DNA of 5,383 nucleotides. It comes from Spirochaetales bacterium (lineage in GTDB: Bacteria > Spirochaetota > Spirochaetia > DSM-27196 > SKKC01). Within the stretch, counting starts at the first letter, position 1. The number at the start of each line of letters is the position of its first letter. Under the pieces are notes generated by a model. The model was not told where the DNA came from, ran no database searches, and saw only the letters and a program-made list of their open reading frames with translations. Made by a program: the position numbers and the translations under genes. Where the stretch lies: positions 1 through 5,383 of the forward strand of contig SLAN01000283.1 of assembly GCA_007126865.1 (NCBI GenBank). Reading direction: 5' to 3'. This document shows positions 1 through 5,383 of the stretch, piece by piece.

Positions 1-12
1 CTTCTTTTTCAT
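1..12 (-). CDS. Possible start of a further gene, cut by the window edge
   Basis: After the ATPase gene stops, the minus strand has an ATG at 12-10 followed by three lysine codons (Met-Lys-Lys-Lys) before the window ends. A lysine-rich start is common in exported or membrane proteins, but four codons cannot show that. The gap to the upstream stop codon is 28 bases, so it could be the next operon member. No convincing Shine-Dalgarno site precedes this ATG. A second frame, which starts with GTG at 25-23 and is in frame with the ATPase, is also open to the edge. Which frame is used, if either, cannot be decided here. Confidence 0.25.
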
Positions 13-40
13 ACCGCGGATACACGTGTTCGGCAGGTGC

Positions 41-757
41 TCACTTCGTATCGGCGGCGATCAGCATTGTTGACGCGTCCAGGCGAAGATGCAGGTCTTC
101 ACCTCCCGGGAAGGTCTCGTGGTCCTTCACCAGTTTCAGGTGCACGAAGCGATCTTTCGATGGCGTCAGGGTAATGAGCAGGCTCACATCGTTGACAATA
201 TCCTGCAACATTCTCGGAACTCCCCGCTCGTCGACGTCCTTATCTTCGTGGAGGATCGTAGCACTCAGCCAGACGGTGACTCCGAGCTCCCGTGCGAAGT
301 TGTGAAGCACGTCGAGGGTCGAGCTGTCGAGACGCGCTACATCGAGACCGTCGATGACAATCATGTCGGCTCGAAAGCCGCCCTGGGTAATCATCGCCCG
401 CAGGCTGGACAGCACCTGATCCAGGTTCATGCCCTCATGATTAAAGTTCATGATTACGCGGTGCTTGATCAGCTCATCGTGGACGGTCATCGCGTCCTGA
501 AGGTTCTGCCAACGGGCGATTTCCTTGAAGATGTCCTCGTACCAACTGATAATGTGGTCGGTCTTCCCTGCAAAGCTGACATGGATAACACCACGCCCCT
601 GCAGAAGCGAGTCGGTCGCCATATGAACGAGGCACGCGGTCTTGCCGACACCCTTCCGAGAGGCGATAACTCCGATCGATCCCGGTACGAGTCCGCCGTG
701 CGTCGATCGCTCCAGGATGCGCAGCGGACTCCTCTTCACAAGCTCTTCTTTCACCAT
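41..757 (-). CDS. Small RecA-fold P-loop ATPase, DnaB/KaiC-like, role unknown
   Basis: This 238-residue protein is essentially one RecA-type ATPase core with no added DNA-binding, zinc or helicase-loader domain. A lead-in of the type found in KaiC and RadA (GGLVPGS, residues 21-27) runs into the P-loop ASRKGVGKTA at 32-41, which lines up with the DnaB Walker A ARPSMGKT. The Walker B strand is ADMIVIDGLD at 130-139, with Asp136 as the likely metal-binding acidic residue. The strand VTVWLSATI (160-168) and the closing stretch LKLVKDHETFPGG (207-219) match the end of the DnaB/KaiC core. Two expected catalytic positions look changed: after strand 2 the sequence is HVSFAGK (59-65), where KaiC has SFEE and DnaB SLEM, and the KxR-type finger reads KDH (211-213). 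I infer that it binds ATP but may hydrolyse it poorly. There is no signal peptide or membrane segment, so it should be cytoplasmic. The start is supported by AAGGAG 11 bases upstream. It follows fusA by 29 bases and is probably co-transcribed. It is too short to be a replicative helicase or RadA. The fold is secure; the function is not. Confidence 0.85.
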   Translation of the reverse strand: MVKEELVKRSPLRILERSTHGGLVPGSIGVIASRKGVGKTACLVHMATDSLLQGRGVIHVSFAGKTDHIISWYEDIFKEIARWQNLQDAMTVHDELIKHRVIMNFNHEGMNLDQVLSSLRAMITQGGFRADMIVIDGLDVARLDSSTLDVLHNFARELGVTVWLSATILHEDKDVDERGVPRMLQDIVNDVSLLITLTPSKDRFVHLKLVKDHETFPGGEDLHLRLDASTMLIAADTK

Positions 758-768
758 TGCTCTCGGCT

Positions 769-774
769 CTCCTT
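769..774 (-). promoter_or_regulatory. Ribosome binding site of the ATPase gene
   Basis: The minus strand reads AAGGAG here, 11 bases before the ATG at 757-755. It lies wholly in the 29-base gap after the fusA stop codon, so the ATPase can be initiated independently of EF-G translation on a shared mRNA. Confidence 0.7.
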
Positions 775-786
775 ACACCTACCGAA

Positions 787-2883
787 TCACTGACCGGCTT
801 CCACCTTCCGGCGCTCTTCGATCGACGTCTTCAGCTCCTCGGCTATGCTCTGCGGAACCTTCCCGTACTTGAGAAACTCCATCGAGTACTCCGCCTTACC
901 CTGTGTCAGCGAACGAAGCACCGTCGAATATCCGAACATCTCGGCGAGCGGCACCTCCGCCTCCACCACGGAGTACGCCGTTTCCTCCGACGATGCCAGA
1001 ATGATGCCACGTCGCTGGTTGATCGTTGCGAATATGTTCCCCTGGTATTCCGTGGGGCCCTCAACTACCACCTTCATGATCGGCTCGAGGATCACCGGCT
1101 TTGCTTTCGGATACGCTTGTCGGAAGCATCCGATGGCCGCCTGTTGGAACGCCATATCCGAGCTGTCGACCGGATGGGTGCTTCCGTCGTTAATCACGAC
1201 ACGAACGCCGACGATCGGGTACCCGATCAGCGTACCCTTTTCCATGCACTGACGGAAGCCCTTGTCACAGCTCGGGATATACTCATTAGGGATAACGCCG
1301 CCTTTGATTTCGTCGACGAACTCGTAGTTTTTCTCCGGATCCTCGAGCGGCTCGATGTATCCGGCTATCCGTCCGAACTGTCCGGACCCACCGGTCTGTT
1401 TCTTGTGAGTGTAGTCGAACTCGGATCGCTGACTGATCGCTTCCCGATATGCGACTTGCGGCATTCCCGTTTCCACGTCCGCATTGTACTCACGTCGCAT
1501 CCGCTCGATATACACATCGAGGTGCAGTTCGCCCATTCCCTGAATAATCGTCTCATTCGACTCTTTGTCGACATACATGCGGAACGTGGGGTCCTCTTTG
1601 CTGAACCGGTTCAGCGCCTTCCCCATATTCGTCTCCGACTTCCTGTCCTTCGCACGCACGGCAAGCGAGATGACCGGATTGGGAACGTACATGGAGGTCA
1701 TCGAGTAATTGTATCCCGGTGCGCAGAAGGTGTCGCCACTCGCGCAGTCGATGCCGAAAAGTGCAACAATATCGCCGACCGGCGCCTCAGAGATGTCGTC
1801 CATCTTGTTCGCATGCATTCTGATGAGGCGTCCGACTTTGAACTTCTTCTGCGAGCGGACGTTGTACAGCTCGGTCCCTTTCTTGACCGTGCCCTGATAG
1901 ATACGGATATAGGTAAGCTGGCCGTACTGAGTATCCTCGAGCTTGAACGCCAGGGCAACCGTCGGCAGATCTTCCCTGCTGACAAGCTCCACCGGAGCTT
2001 CGTTCTCGTCGAGATTCAGCGCGGTGTTGCTCACCTCGGTCGGATTCGGCAGGTAATTGACCACCGCATCGAGGATCGACTGTACGCCCTTGTTCTTGTA
2101 GGCTGATCCGAGAAAGACAGGGAGTATCTCGCGCTTCAGCACGCCGGCACGGAGAGCGTTCACAACCTGTTCTTCGCTGTGCGCACCCTCCAGATATGCT
2201 TCCGCAAGCTCATCGCTGAACATACTCGCGGCATCGACCAGCTGCTCGTGGTGCTCTTCGGCCTGCGCCTTGAGAGATTCCGGAATCTCTCGTTCGACGA
2301 CCCGCTCGCCGAACTCACCCTCGTAGTAGAGCGCCTTCATCTTCACCAGATCGACGATTCCCTCGAACTTGTCCTCGAGTCCGATCGGCAGCTGCATCAT
2401 AACCGAGTTATGACCGAGTTTCTCGGAGAGCTGCTTGCCGACACGGACCGGGTCGGCCCCGGTACGATCGCACTTGTTCACAAATGCAACGAACGGCACG
2501 CTGTAGCGGTTCAGCTGGCGGTCGACGGTGATTGTTTGACTCTGCACCCCGCCGACCGAATCCAGAACGAGGATCGCCCCGTCGAGGACCCGAAGGGCGC
2601 GCTCAACCTCGATCGTGAAATCGACGTGCCCCGGCGTATCGATAATGTTAATCGGGTGACCGTTCCAGGAGACATTCGTAGATGCGCTGGCGATCGTGAT
2701 GCCGCGCTCGCGCTCGAGCTCCATCGAGTCCATGGTTGCGCCCACACCATCCTTTCCGCGGACCTCGTGAATGGCGTGTATCTTCGCCGAGTAGAATAGA
2801 ATGCGCTCGGTCAGAGTTGTCTTCCCCGAGTCGATGTGCGCACTGATGCCGATATTCCGGCGTTTCTCTAACTGTGAACTCAT
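787..2883 (-). CDS. fusA: Elongation factor G, mitochondrial-like spd type
   Basis: EF-G is the cytoplasmic GTPase that drives tRNA-mRNA translocation on the ribosome. The 698 residues match the usual bacterial length of about 690-700. The G domain has all five GTPase motifs: G1 AHIDSGKT (15-22), G2 RGIT (60-63), G3 DTPGH (82-86), G4 NKCD (136-139) and G5 GSAYKNKG (259-266). Domain II covers roughly 290-395, domain III starts near PNPVISLAV (401-409), and domain IV holds [12 protein letters not shown] (493-504) and the tip HPVDSS (570-575). His570 sits where the decoding-site histidine of EF-G is expected. Domain V follows LEPIM (599-603) and contains [10 protein letters not shown]. Several stretches resemble mitochondrial EF-G1 more than the common bacterial form, notably [18 protein letters not shown] (42-59), [11 protein letters not shown] (107-117), [13 protein letters not shown] (158-170) and HKKQ. 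This points to the spdEFG1 subfamily. In Borrelia the gene of this type is the translocase, while a second EF-G acts in ribosome recycling; by analogy this one should be the translocase. Shine-Dalgarno AGAGG lies 10 bases before the ATG. Confidence 0.97.
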   Translation of the reverse strand: MSSQLEKRRNIGISAHIDSGKTTLTERILFYSAKIHAIHEVRGKDGVGATMDSMELERERGITIASASTNVSWNGHPINIIDTPGHVDFTIEVERALRVLDGAILVLDSVGGVQSQTITVDRQLNRYSVPFVAFVNKCDRTGADPVRVGKQLSEKLGHNSVMMQLPIGLEDKFEGIVDLVKMKALYYEGEFGERVVEREIPESLKAQAEEHHEQLVDAASMFSDELAEAYLEGAHSEEQVVNALRAGVLKREILPVFLGSAYKNKGVQSILDAVVNYLPNPTEVSNTALNLDENEAPVELVSREDLPTVALAFKLEDTQYGQLTYIRIYQGTVKKGTELYNVRSQKKFKVGRLIRMHANKMDDISEAPVGDIVALFGIDCASGDTFCAPGYNYSMTSMYVPNPVISLAVRAKDRKSETNMGKALNRFSKEDPTFRMYVDKESNETIIQGMGELHLDVYIERMRREYNADVETGMPQVAYREAISQRSEFDYTHKKQTGGSGQFGRIAGYIEPLEDPEKNYEFVDEIKGGVIPNEYIPSCDKGFRQCMEKGTLIGYPIVGVRVVINDGSTHPVDSSDMAFQQAAIGCFRQAYPKAKPVILEPIMKVVVEGPTEYQGNIFATINQRRGIILASSEETAYSVVEAEVPLAEMFGYSTVLRSLTQGKAEYSMEFLKYGKVPQSIAEELKTSIEERRKVEAGQ

Positions 2884-2893
2884 ATCACAATGA

Positions 2894-2898
2894 CCTCT
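2894..2898 (-). promoter_or_regulatory. Ribosome binding site of fusA
   Basis: The minus strand reads AAAAGAGGTCA before the fusA start, with the AGAGG core at these positions and a 10-base spacer to the ATG. There is no in-frame start codon just upstream, so this site fixes the start. Confidence 0.6.
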
Positions 2899-2965
2899 TT
2901 TCGGAAGCGAACGAACAATTCAATGTTGTTACGGGAGATATCGTGTCGCGTAGTAGTAACGGTGT

Positions 2966-2994
2966 ATATTACTGATGCGTCTCTGGAGATTCAA
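2966..2994 (-). promoter_or_regulatory. Candidate sigma70-type promoter for fusA
   Basis: On the minus strand TTGAAT (2994-2989) and TAATAT (2971-2966) are separated by exactly 17 bases. Each hexamer matches its consensus at four of six positions. Transcription would start near 2958 and give a leader of about 75 bases ahead of fusA and the ATPase gene. The assignment rests only on pattern and position. Confidence 0.45.
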
Positions 2995-3000
2995 TACCCG

Positions 3001-3021
3001 CGACAATCCGGAAGTTTGTCG
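3001..3021. repeat. Inverted repeat CGACAA-N9-TTGTCG, possible operator
   Basis: Two perfect 6-base arms (3001-3006 and 3016-3021) flank nine bases that contain the palindrome TCCGGA. The right arm coincides with the -35 hexamer of the candidate rightward promoter. A second dyad, CCGGA at 3008-3012 with TCCGG at 3025-3029, interleaves with it. There is no T tract, so a terminator is unlikely. A repressor site is possible but unproven. Confidence 0.3.
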
Positions 3022-3043
3022 GACTCCGGGTAGACGCTATACC
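3016..3043 (+). promoter_or_regulatory. Weak candidate promoter for the DUF72 gene
   Basis: TTGTCG (3016-3021) and TATACC (3038-3043) are 16 bases apart, and each matches four of six consensus positions. Transcription would start near 3050, just ahead of the Shine-Dalgarno site. The resulting leader of under 20 bases is short, so an earlier start is quite possible. Confidence 0.25.
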
Positions 3044-3053
3044 GTCGGGCACC

Positions 3054-3058
3054 GGAGA
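3054..3058 (+). promoter_or_regulatory. Ribosome binding site of the DUF72 gene
   Basis: GGAGA lies 10 bases before the ATG at 3069. No alternative start codon occurs in frame in the preceding 70 bases or so, which supports the chosen start. Confidence 0.55.
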
Positions 3059-3068
3059 ATCAAGCCCC

Positions 3069-3866
3069 ATGGCAAATTCAGGGATCCTCGTAGGGACAAG
3101 CGGGTTCTCGTTCTCCGACTGGAAAGGAGTGGTGTATCCCGAGAGTCTGCCGAGCTCCGAGTGGCTTTCGTGGTATGCGGCGCGACTCCGATTTGTGGAG
3201 CTCAACGTCACATTCTATCGAATGCCGGACGAGCGCTTCTTGCAACGCGTGCTCGAGCGCGTCCCGGCCGGATTCCGATTCGCGATTAAGGCGAACCGCT
3301 CGCTCACGCACGAAATAGCAACCGACTGGCACGGCGCACTGGAATCGTTCCGTAGTGCAATCAAACCGATAATGACCGCGGGGCGGCTCGAGGCCACGCT
3401 GTTCCAGTTTCCGTACCGCTTCCACTATACCGAATCGAACCGCCGCTATCTCGCCGCGCTTTGCGAGGCAGCGGCGGACCTCACTCCCGCGATCGAGTTC
3501 CGCCATGCCGAATGGTTCCGTGATTCGGTATACGACGGTTTGCGCCGTCGCGAAGCGACGCTCGTATGGCCGGACCTGCCTCGCCTTCGGAATCTGCCAC
3601 ACCTCCGTCCGATCGTCACTACACCTCGCGGCTATCTCCGGCTGCACGGGCGCAATTCGCAGACATGGTGGAACGGAACGAACGAAAGCCGCTACCACTA
3701 TCGATACAGCGAGGAGGAGCTGCAACAGCTCAACCGACAGATTGCAGCGGTACTTCCCGAGTTGGAGACGCTCGTTGTTGCCTTCAATAACCACTTCGAA
3801 GGCAACGCGTTCTTCAACGCCCTTGCGTTCGATGCGATTCTTCGCGGTCGGTCGCGTCCGTTGTAG
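3069..3866 (+). CDS. DUF72 (YecE-like) family protein
   Basis: This 265-residue soluble protein is within the usual 240-290 residue range of DUF72. Family hallmarks occur in order: VGTSGFSFSDWKG near the N-terminus (8-20), FVELNVTFYRMP (42-53), FRFAIKANRSLTH (69-81), LFQFPYRF (111-118), IEFRHAEWF (142-150), YLRLHGRN (189-196) and FNNHFEGNA (239-247) near the end. Family members have a TIM-barrel-like fold with a polar pocket. The conserved Glu44, Asn46, Lys74, Glu143, Arg145, His146, His193, Asn240 and Asn241 plausibly line it, by analogy. The biochemical role of the family is not settled, so no reaction is assigned. There is no signal peptide or membrane segment. The gene is divergent from fusA and 112 bases ahead of the purine permease gene, in the same direction. 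Membership is confident; function is unknown. Confidence 0.92.
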   Translation: MANSGILVGTSGFSFSDWKGVVYPESLPSSEWLSWYAARLRFVELNVTFYRMPDERFLQRVLERVPAGFRFAIKANRSLTHEIATDWHGALESFRSAIKPIMTAGRLEATLFQFPYRFHYTESNRRYLAALCEAAADLTPAIEFRHAEWFRDSVYDGLRRREATLVWPDLPRLRNLPHLRPIVTTPRGYLRLHGRNSQTWWNGTNESRYHYRYSEEELQQLNRQIAAVLPELETLVVAFNNHFEGNAFFNALAFDAILRGRSRPL

Positions 3867-3902
3867 GAGAGCTCACTCGCCCACGCGACGGTTCGCACTT
3901 TC

Positions 3903-3931
3903 TTGCGCGCTCGGCCACGCTCCTATATAAA
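3903..3931 (+). promoter_or_regulatory. Candidate promoter for the purine permease gene
   Basis: The 112-base gap between the DUF72 and permease genes holds TTGCGC (3903-3908), 17 bases, then TATAAA (3926-3931), which matches the -10 consensus at five of six positions. The -35 matches at only three. Transcription near 3938 would leave a leader of about 40 bases, too short for a purine riboswitch. No hairpin followed by a T tract is visible in the gap, so readthrough from the DUF72 gene is also possible. Confidence 0.4.
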
Positions 3932-3967
3932 GGGGCCTACGGTATACAGCCGTTCAATTTTCTCACA

Positions 3968-3974
3968 GGGGGAG
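3968..3974 (+). promoter_or_regulatory. Ribosome binding site of the permease gene
   Basis: GGGGGAG ends four bases before the ATG at 3979. The spacing is on the short side, but the purine run is strong and the encoded protein begins with the expected family N-terminus. Confidence 0.55.
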
Positions 3975-3978
3975 TAGT

Positions 3979-5295
3979 ATGGAGAGCTATTTCGGACTCT
4001 CACGGCTCGGTACGAACACGAAGACCGAGATCCGTGCAGGGGTCGCAACGTTTCTAACCATGGCGTACATCATCGTGGTGAATCCGATCATCCTTTCGGG
4101 GGCCGGAATGCCGATCGAAGGGGTCGTGTTTGCCACCATCATGGTCAGCGCCATCAGTTCCATTCTCATGGGTCTGGCGGCGAATCTGCCGTTCGCGCTG
4201 GCACCCGGCATGGGGATCAACGCCTTCTTCACGTACAACATCGTGCTCGGAATGGGGGTGGACTGGACGACCGCGCTCGGAGCGGTCCTGATTTCCGGTA
4301 TCGTCTTTATCGTCCTTTCGATCCTGAAGGTGCGAGAGCTGATCGTCCAGGCGATTCCGAGAAGCCTGCGCTACGCAGTTGCCTCCGGTATCGGGCTCTT
4401 TCTCGCGTTTATCGGATTCCAGTGGGCCGGTTTTATAGTCGAAAACCCGGCTACGCTCGTTTCATTCGGAGGAATCAGCGTCGAGGTGATTCTGTTCGCC
4501 GCGGGTCTATTTGTGACCAGCTGGATGGTTATCCGCCGGATACCGGGCGCGCTCATCCTCGGCATCGTCGGAACGAGCGTCGCAACGGTGATCGTCAGCC
4601 TGATTATCCAGGCGACCGGCGGGGAGGCGCTCGTGGAAATCCCCGAAACGCTATTTGCCATGCCGAGTCTCGCCGTTTTCGGCCAGGTTGACCTGGTGGG
4701 CGCGCTCACCGTCGGTATGATCCTCCCCATCTTCACGCTCCTCTTTACCGACCTCTTCGACAGTATTTCCACCTTTGTCGGTATCTCGGAGGTCGGTGGA
4801 TTCGTCGAGGAGAAGACCGGCCAGCCGCGCAATGTCGGCAAGGCGCTCATGGTCGACGCCGTGTCCACCACTATCTCGGGGATTTTCGGCACCTCCAGCG
4901 GAACCACGTACATCGAAAGTGCCGCCGGCGTTGAGGAGGGTGGACGCAGCGGGCTTACGGCGGTCGTCGCGGGCCTCCTTTTTCTGCCGTTTCTCTTTCT
5001 CAGCCCGCTCATCCAGTTCGTTCCGCAGGTAGCCGTCGCGCCGGTCATCGTACTCGTCGGTGTGTTCATGATTAAGCCGGTGCTCAGCATCGACTGGACG
5101 AACTTCGAGGAGAGCGTTCCCGCATTCCTGGCGCTCGTGCTTATTCCGCTGACTTATAACATCACCCAGGGAATTGTCTGGGGATTCCTGAGCTACACGA
5201 TTATTAAGGTGCTCGTAGGGAAAGGACGCGAGGTTTCGATAACGCTGTGGATCGTGAACATATTCGCAATCGCGGCGCTTATCTACGGCGCGTAA
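3979..5295 (+). CDS. Purine permease, AzgA/PbuG-type (NCS2-like transporter)
   Basis: This is an inner-membrane permease expected to import purine bases (adenine, guanine or hypoxanthine) with protons for the salvage pathway. At 438 residues it fits the 430-450 of AzgA-type proteins such as Bacillus PbuG and Escherichia coli AdeP and GhxP. The sequence is strongly hydrophobic throughout, with many membrane segments; the family has about 12 to 14. Family motifs are the N-terminal GTNTKTEIRAGVATFLTMAY (11-30) leading to NP (35-36), ALAPGMGINAFF (73-84), TDLFDSISTF (257-266) and GTSSGTTYIESAAGVEEGG (304-322). The TDLFD and TSSGTTYIES regions correspond to the substrate-site halves of the NCS2 fold, with Asp258 and Glu313 as likely key acidic residues by analogy. 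The C-terminus ends with two hydrophobic segments and no extra domain. The substrate among purines cannot be told from sequence alone; xanthine or uracil is less likely because those carriers belong to a different branch. No purine metabolism gene is adjacent. Confidence 0.95.
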   Translation: MESYFGLSRLGTNTKTEIRAGVATFLTMAYIIVVNPIILSGAGMPIEGVVFATIMVSAISSILMGLAANLPFALAPGMGINAFFTYNIVLGMGVDWTTALGAVLISGIVFIVLSILKVRELIVQAIPRSLRYAVASGIGLFLAFIGFQWAGFIVENPATLVSFGGISVEVILFAAGLFVTSWMVIRRIPGALILGIVGTSVATVIVSLIIQATGGEALVEIPETLFAMPSLAVFGQVDLVGALTVGMILPIFTLLFTDLFDSISTFVGISEVGGFVEEKTGQPRNVGKALMVDAVSTTISGIFGTSSGTTYIESAAGVEEGGRSGLTAVVAGLLFLPFLFLSPLIQFVPQVAVAPVIVLVGVFMIKPVLSIDWTNFEESVPAFLALVLIPLTYNITQGIVWGFLSYTIIKVLVGKGREVSITLWIVNIFAIAALIYGA

Positions 5296-5322
5296 CCGGC
5301 CCCGACCGGACCGGGAGAGAGC

Positions 5323-5383
5323 ATGCACACCCGGGCGAGCGCTTTCAGGCGAGATCCTCGGGTAAGCGCCATGTCGGTGCGCC
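5323..5383 (+). CDS. Possible start of a further gene, cut by the window edge
   Basis: An ATG at 5323 opens a frame that stays open for 20 codons to the end of the window. GGGAG at 5313-5317, five bases upstream, could serve as its ribosome binding site. It begins 27 bases after the permease stop, which suits an operon. The encoded start is basic (MHTRASAFRRDPRVSAMSVR) and I recognise no family. A second in-frame ATG at 5371 has a poorer upstream site. The stretch is too short to exclude a chance open frame. Confidence 0.35.
   Translation, partial: MHTRASAFRRDPRVSAMSVR

Noticed and set aside
22..29. The ACACGTGT palindrome as a regulatory site
   Set aside because: An 8-base palindrome that does not extend further, lying between closely spaced genes, is readily explained by chance.
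41..757. Annotation of the ATPase as RadA, DnaB or KaiC
   Set aside because: It lacks the zinc finger and Lon-like domain of RadA, the N-terminal domain and length of DnaB, and the second domain of the clock protein KaiC. Only the shared core is present.
89..793. A 234-codon open frame on the plus strand opposite the ATPase gene
   Set aside because: It is in phase with the ATPase codons and has the same explanation. The minus strand carries Walker motifs and a strong ribosome binding site.
757..2106. A 449-codon open frame on the plus strand opposite fusA
   Set aside because: It is codon-for-codon antisense to fusA, so it stays open simply because fusA rarely uses TTA, CTA or TCA codons, as expected in GC-rich DNA. 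Its translation resembles no protein family, whereas the minus strand gives a perfect EF-G.
3078..3794. A 238-codon minus-strand frame opposite the DUF72 gene
   Set aside because: The plus strand encodes clear DUF72 hallmarks throughout, and the antisense product shows no family motif.
3867..3978. A purine riboswitch ahead of the permease gene
   Set aside because: The gap is only 112 bases, the expected leader is about 40 bases, and the conserved purine-aptamer loops and paired stem are not visible.
5296..5322. A terminator after the permease gene
   Set aside because: CCGG-rich self-complementary bases occur, but no stem of useful length is followed by a T tract.
4371..5328. Long minus-strand frames opposite the permease gene
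   Set aside because: They produce low-complexity Arg/Thr/Pro or Arg/Glu-rich translations typical of antisense to a membrane protein gene, and the plus strand is an intact AzgA-type permease.

Overview
The window reads as ordinary chromosomal DNA from a moderately GC-rich free-living bacterium, most likely a spirochaete. The main clue is an elongation factor G of the mitochondrial-like 'spd' lineage, which is known from spirochaetes, planctomycetes and some deltaproteobacteria. The assignment to Spirochaetes rather than the other two groups is an inference; nothing in the window decides it. All four complete genes are intact, use similar GC-rich codons and have recognisable Shine-Dalgarno sites. 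I see no mobile element, CRISPR array, rRNA, tRNA or prophage signature.

Left part, minus strand (1-2883): fusA encodes a full-length EF-G and is followed after 29 bases by a small single-domain RecA-fold (DnaB/KaiC-like) ATPase gene with its own strong Shine-Dalgarno site. The two are probably one transcript, and a further gene may start at the left edge. The EF-G gene is not flanked by rpsL, rpsG or tuf here, so it lies outside a classical str operon as far as the window shows.

Middle (2884-3068): a 185-base divergent intergenic region holds a good sigma70-type promoter candidate for fusA, a weaker one facing right, and several short dyads.

Right part, plus strand (3069-5383): a DUF72 (YecE-like) gene is followed by a purine permease of the AzgA/PbuG type, which has its own candidate promoter in a 112-base gap. 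A possible further gene begins at 5323 and runs off the window. The right-hand genes share no obvious pathway with the translation factor on the left.

No clearly new system is visible. The most interesting item is the ATPase next to the mitochondrial-type EF-G: its fold is clear, but the positions expected for the catalytic glutamate and the lysine/arginine finger look altered.
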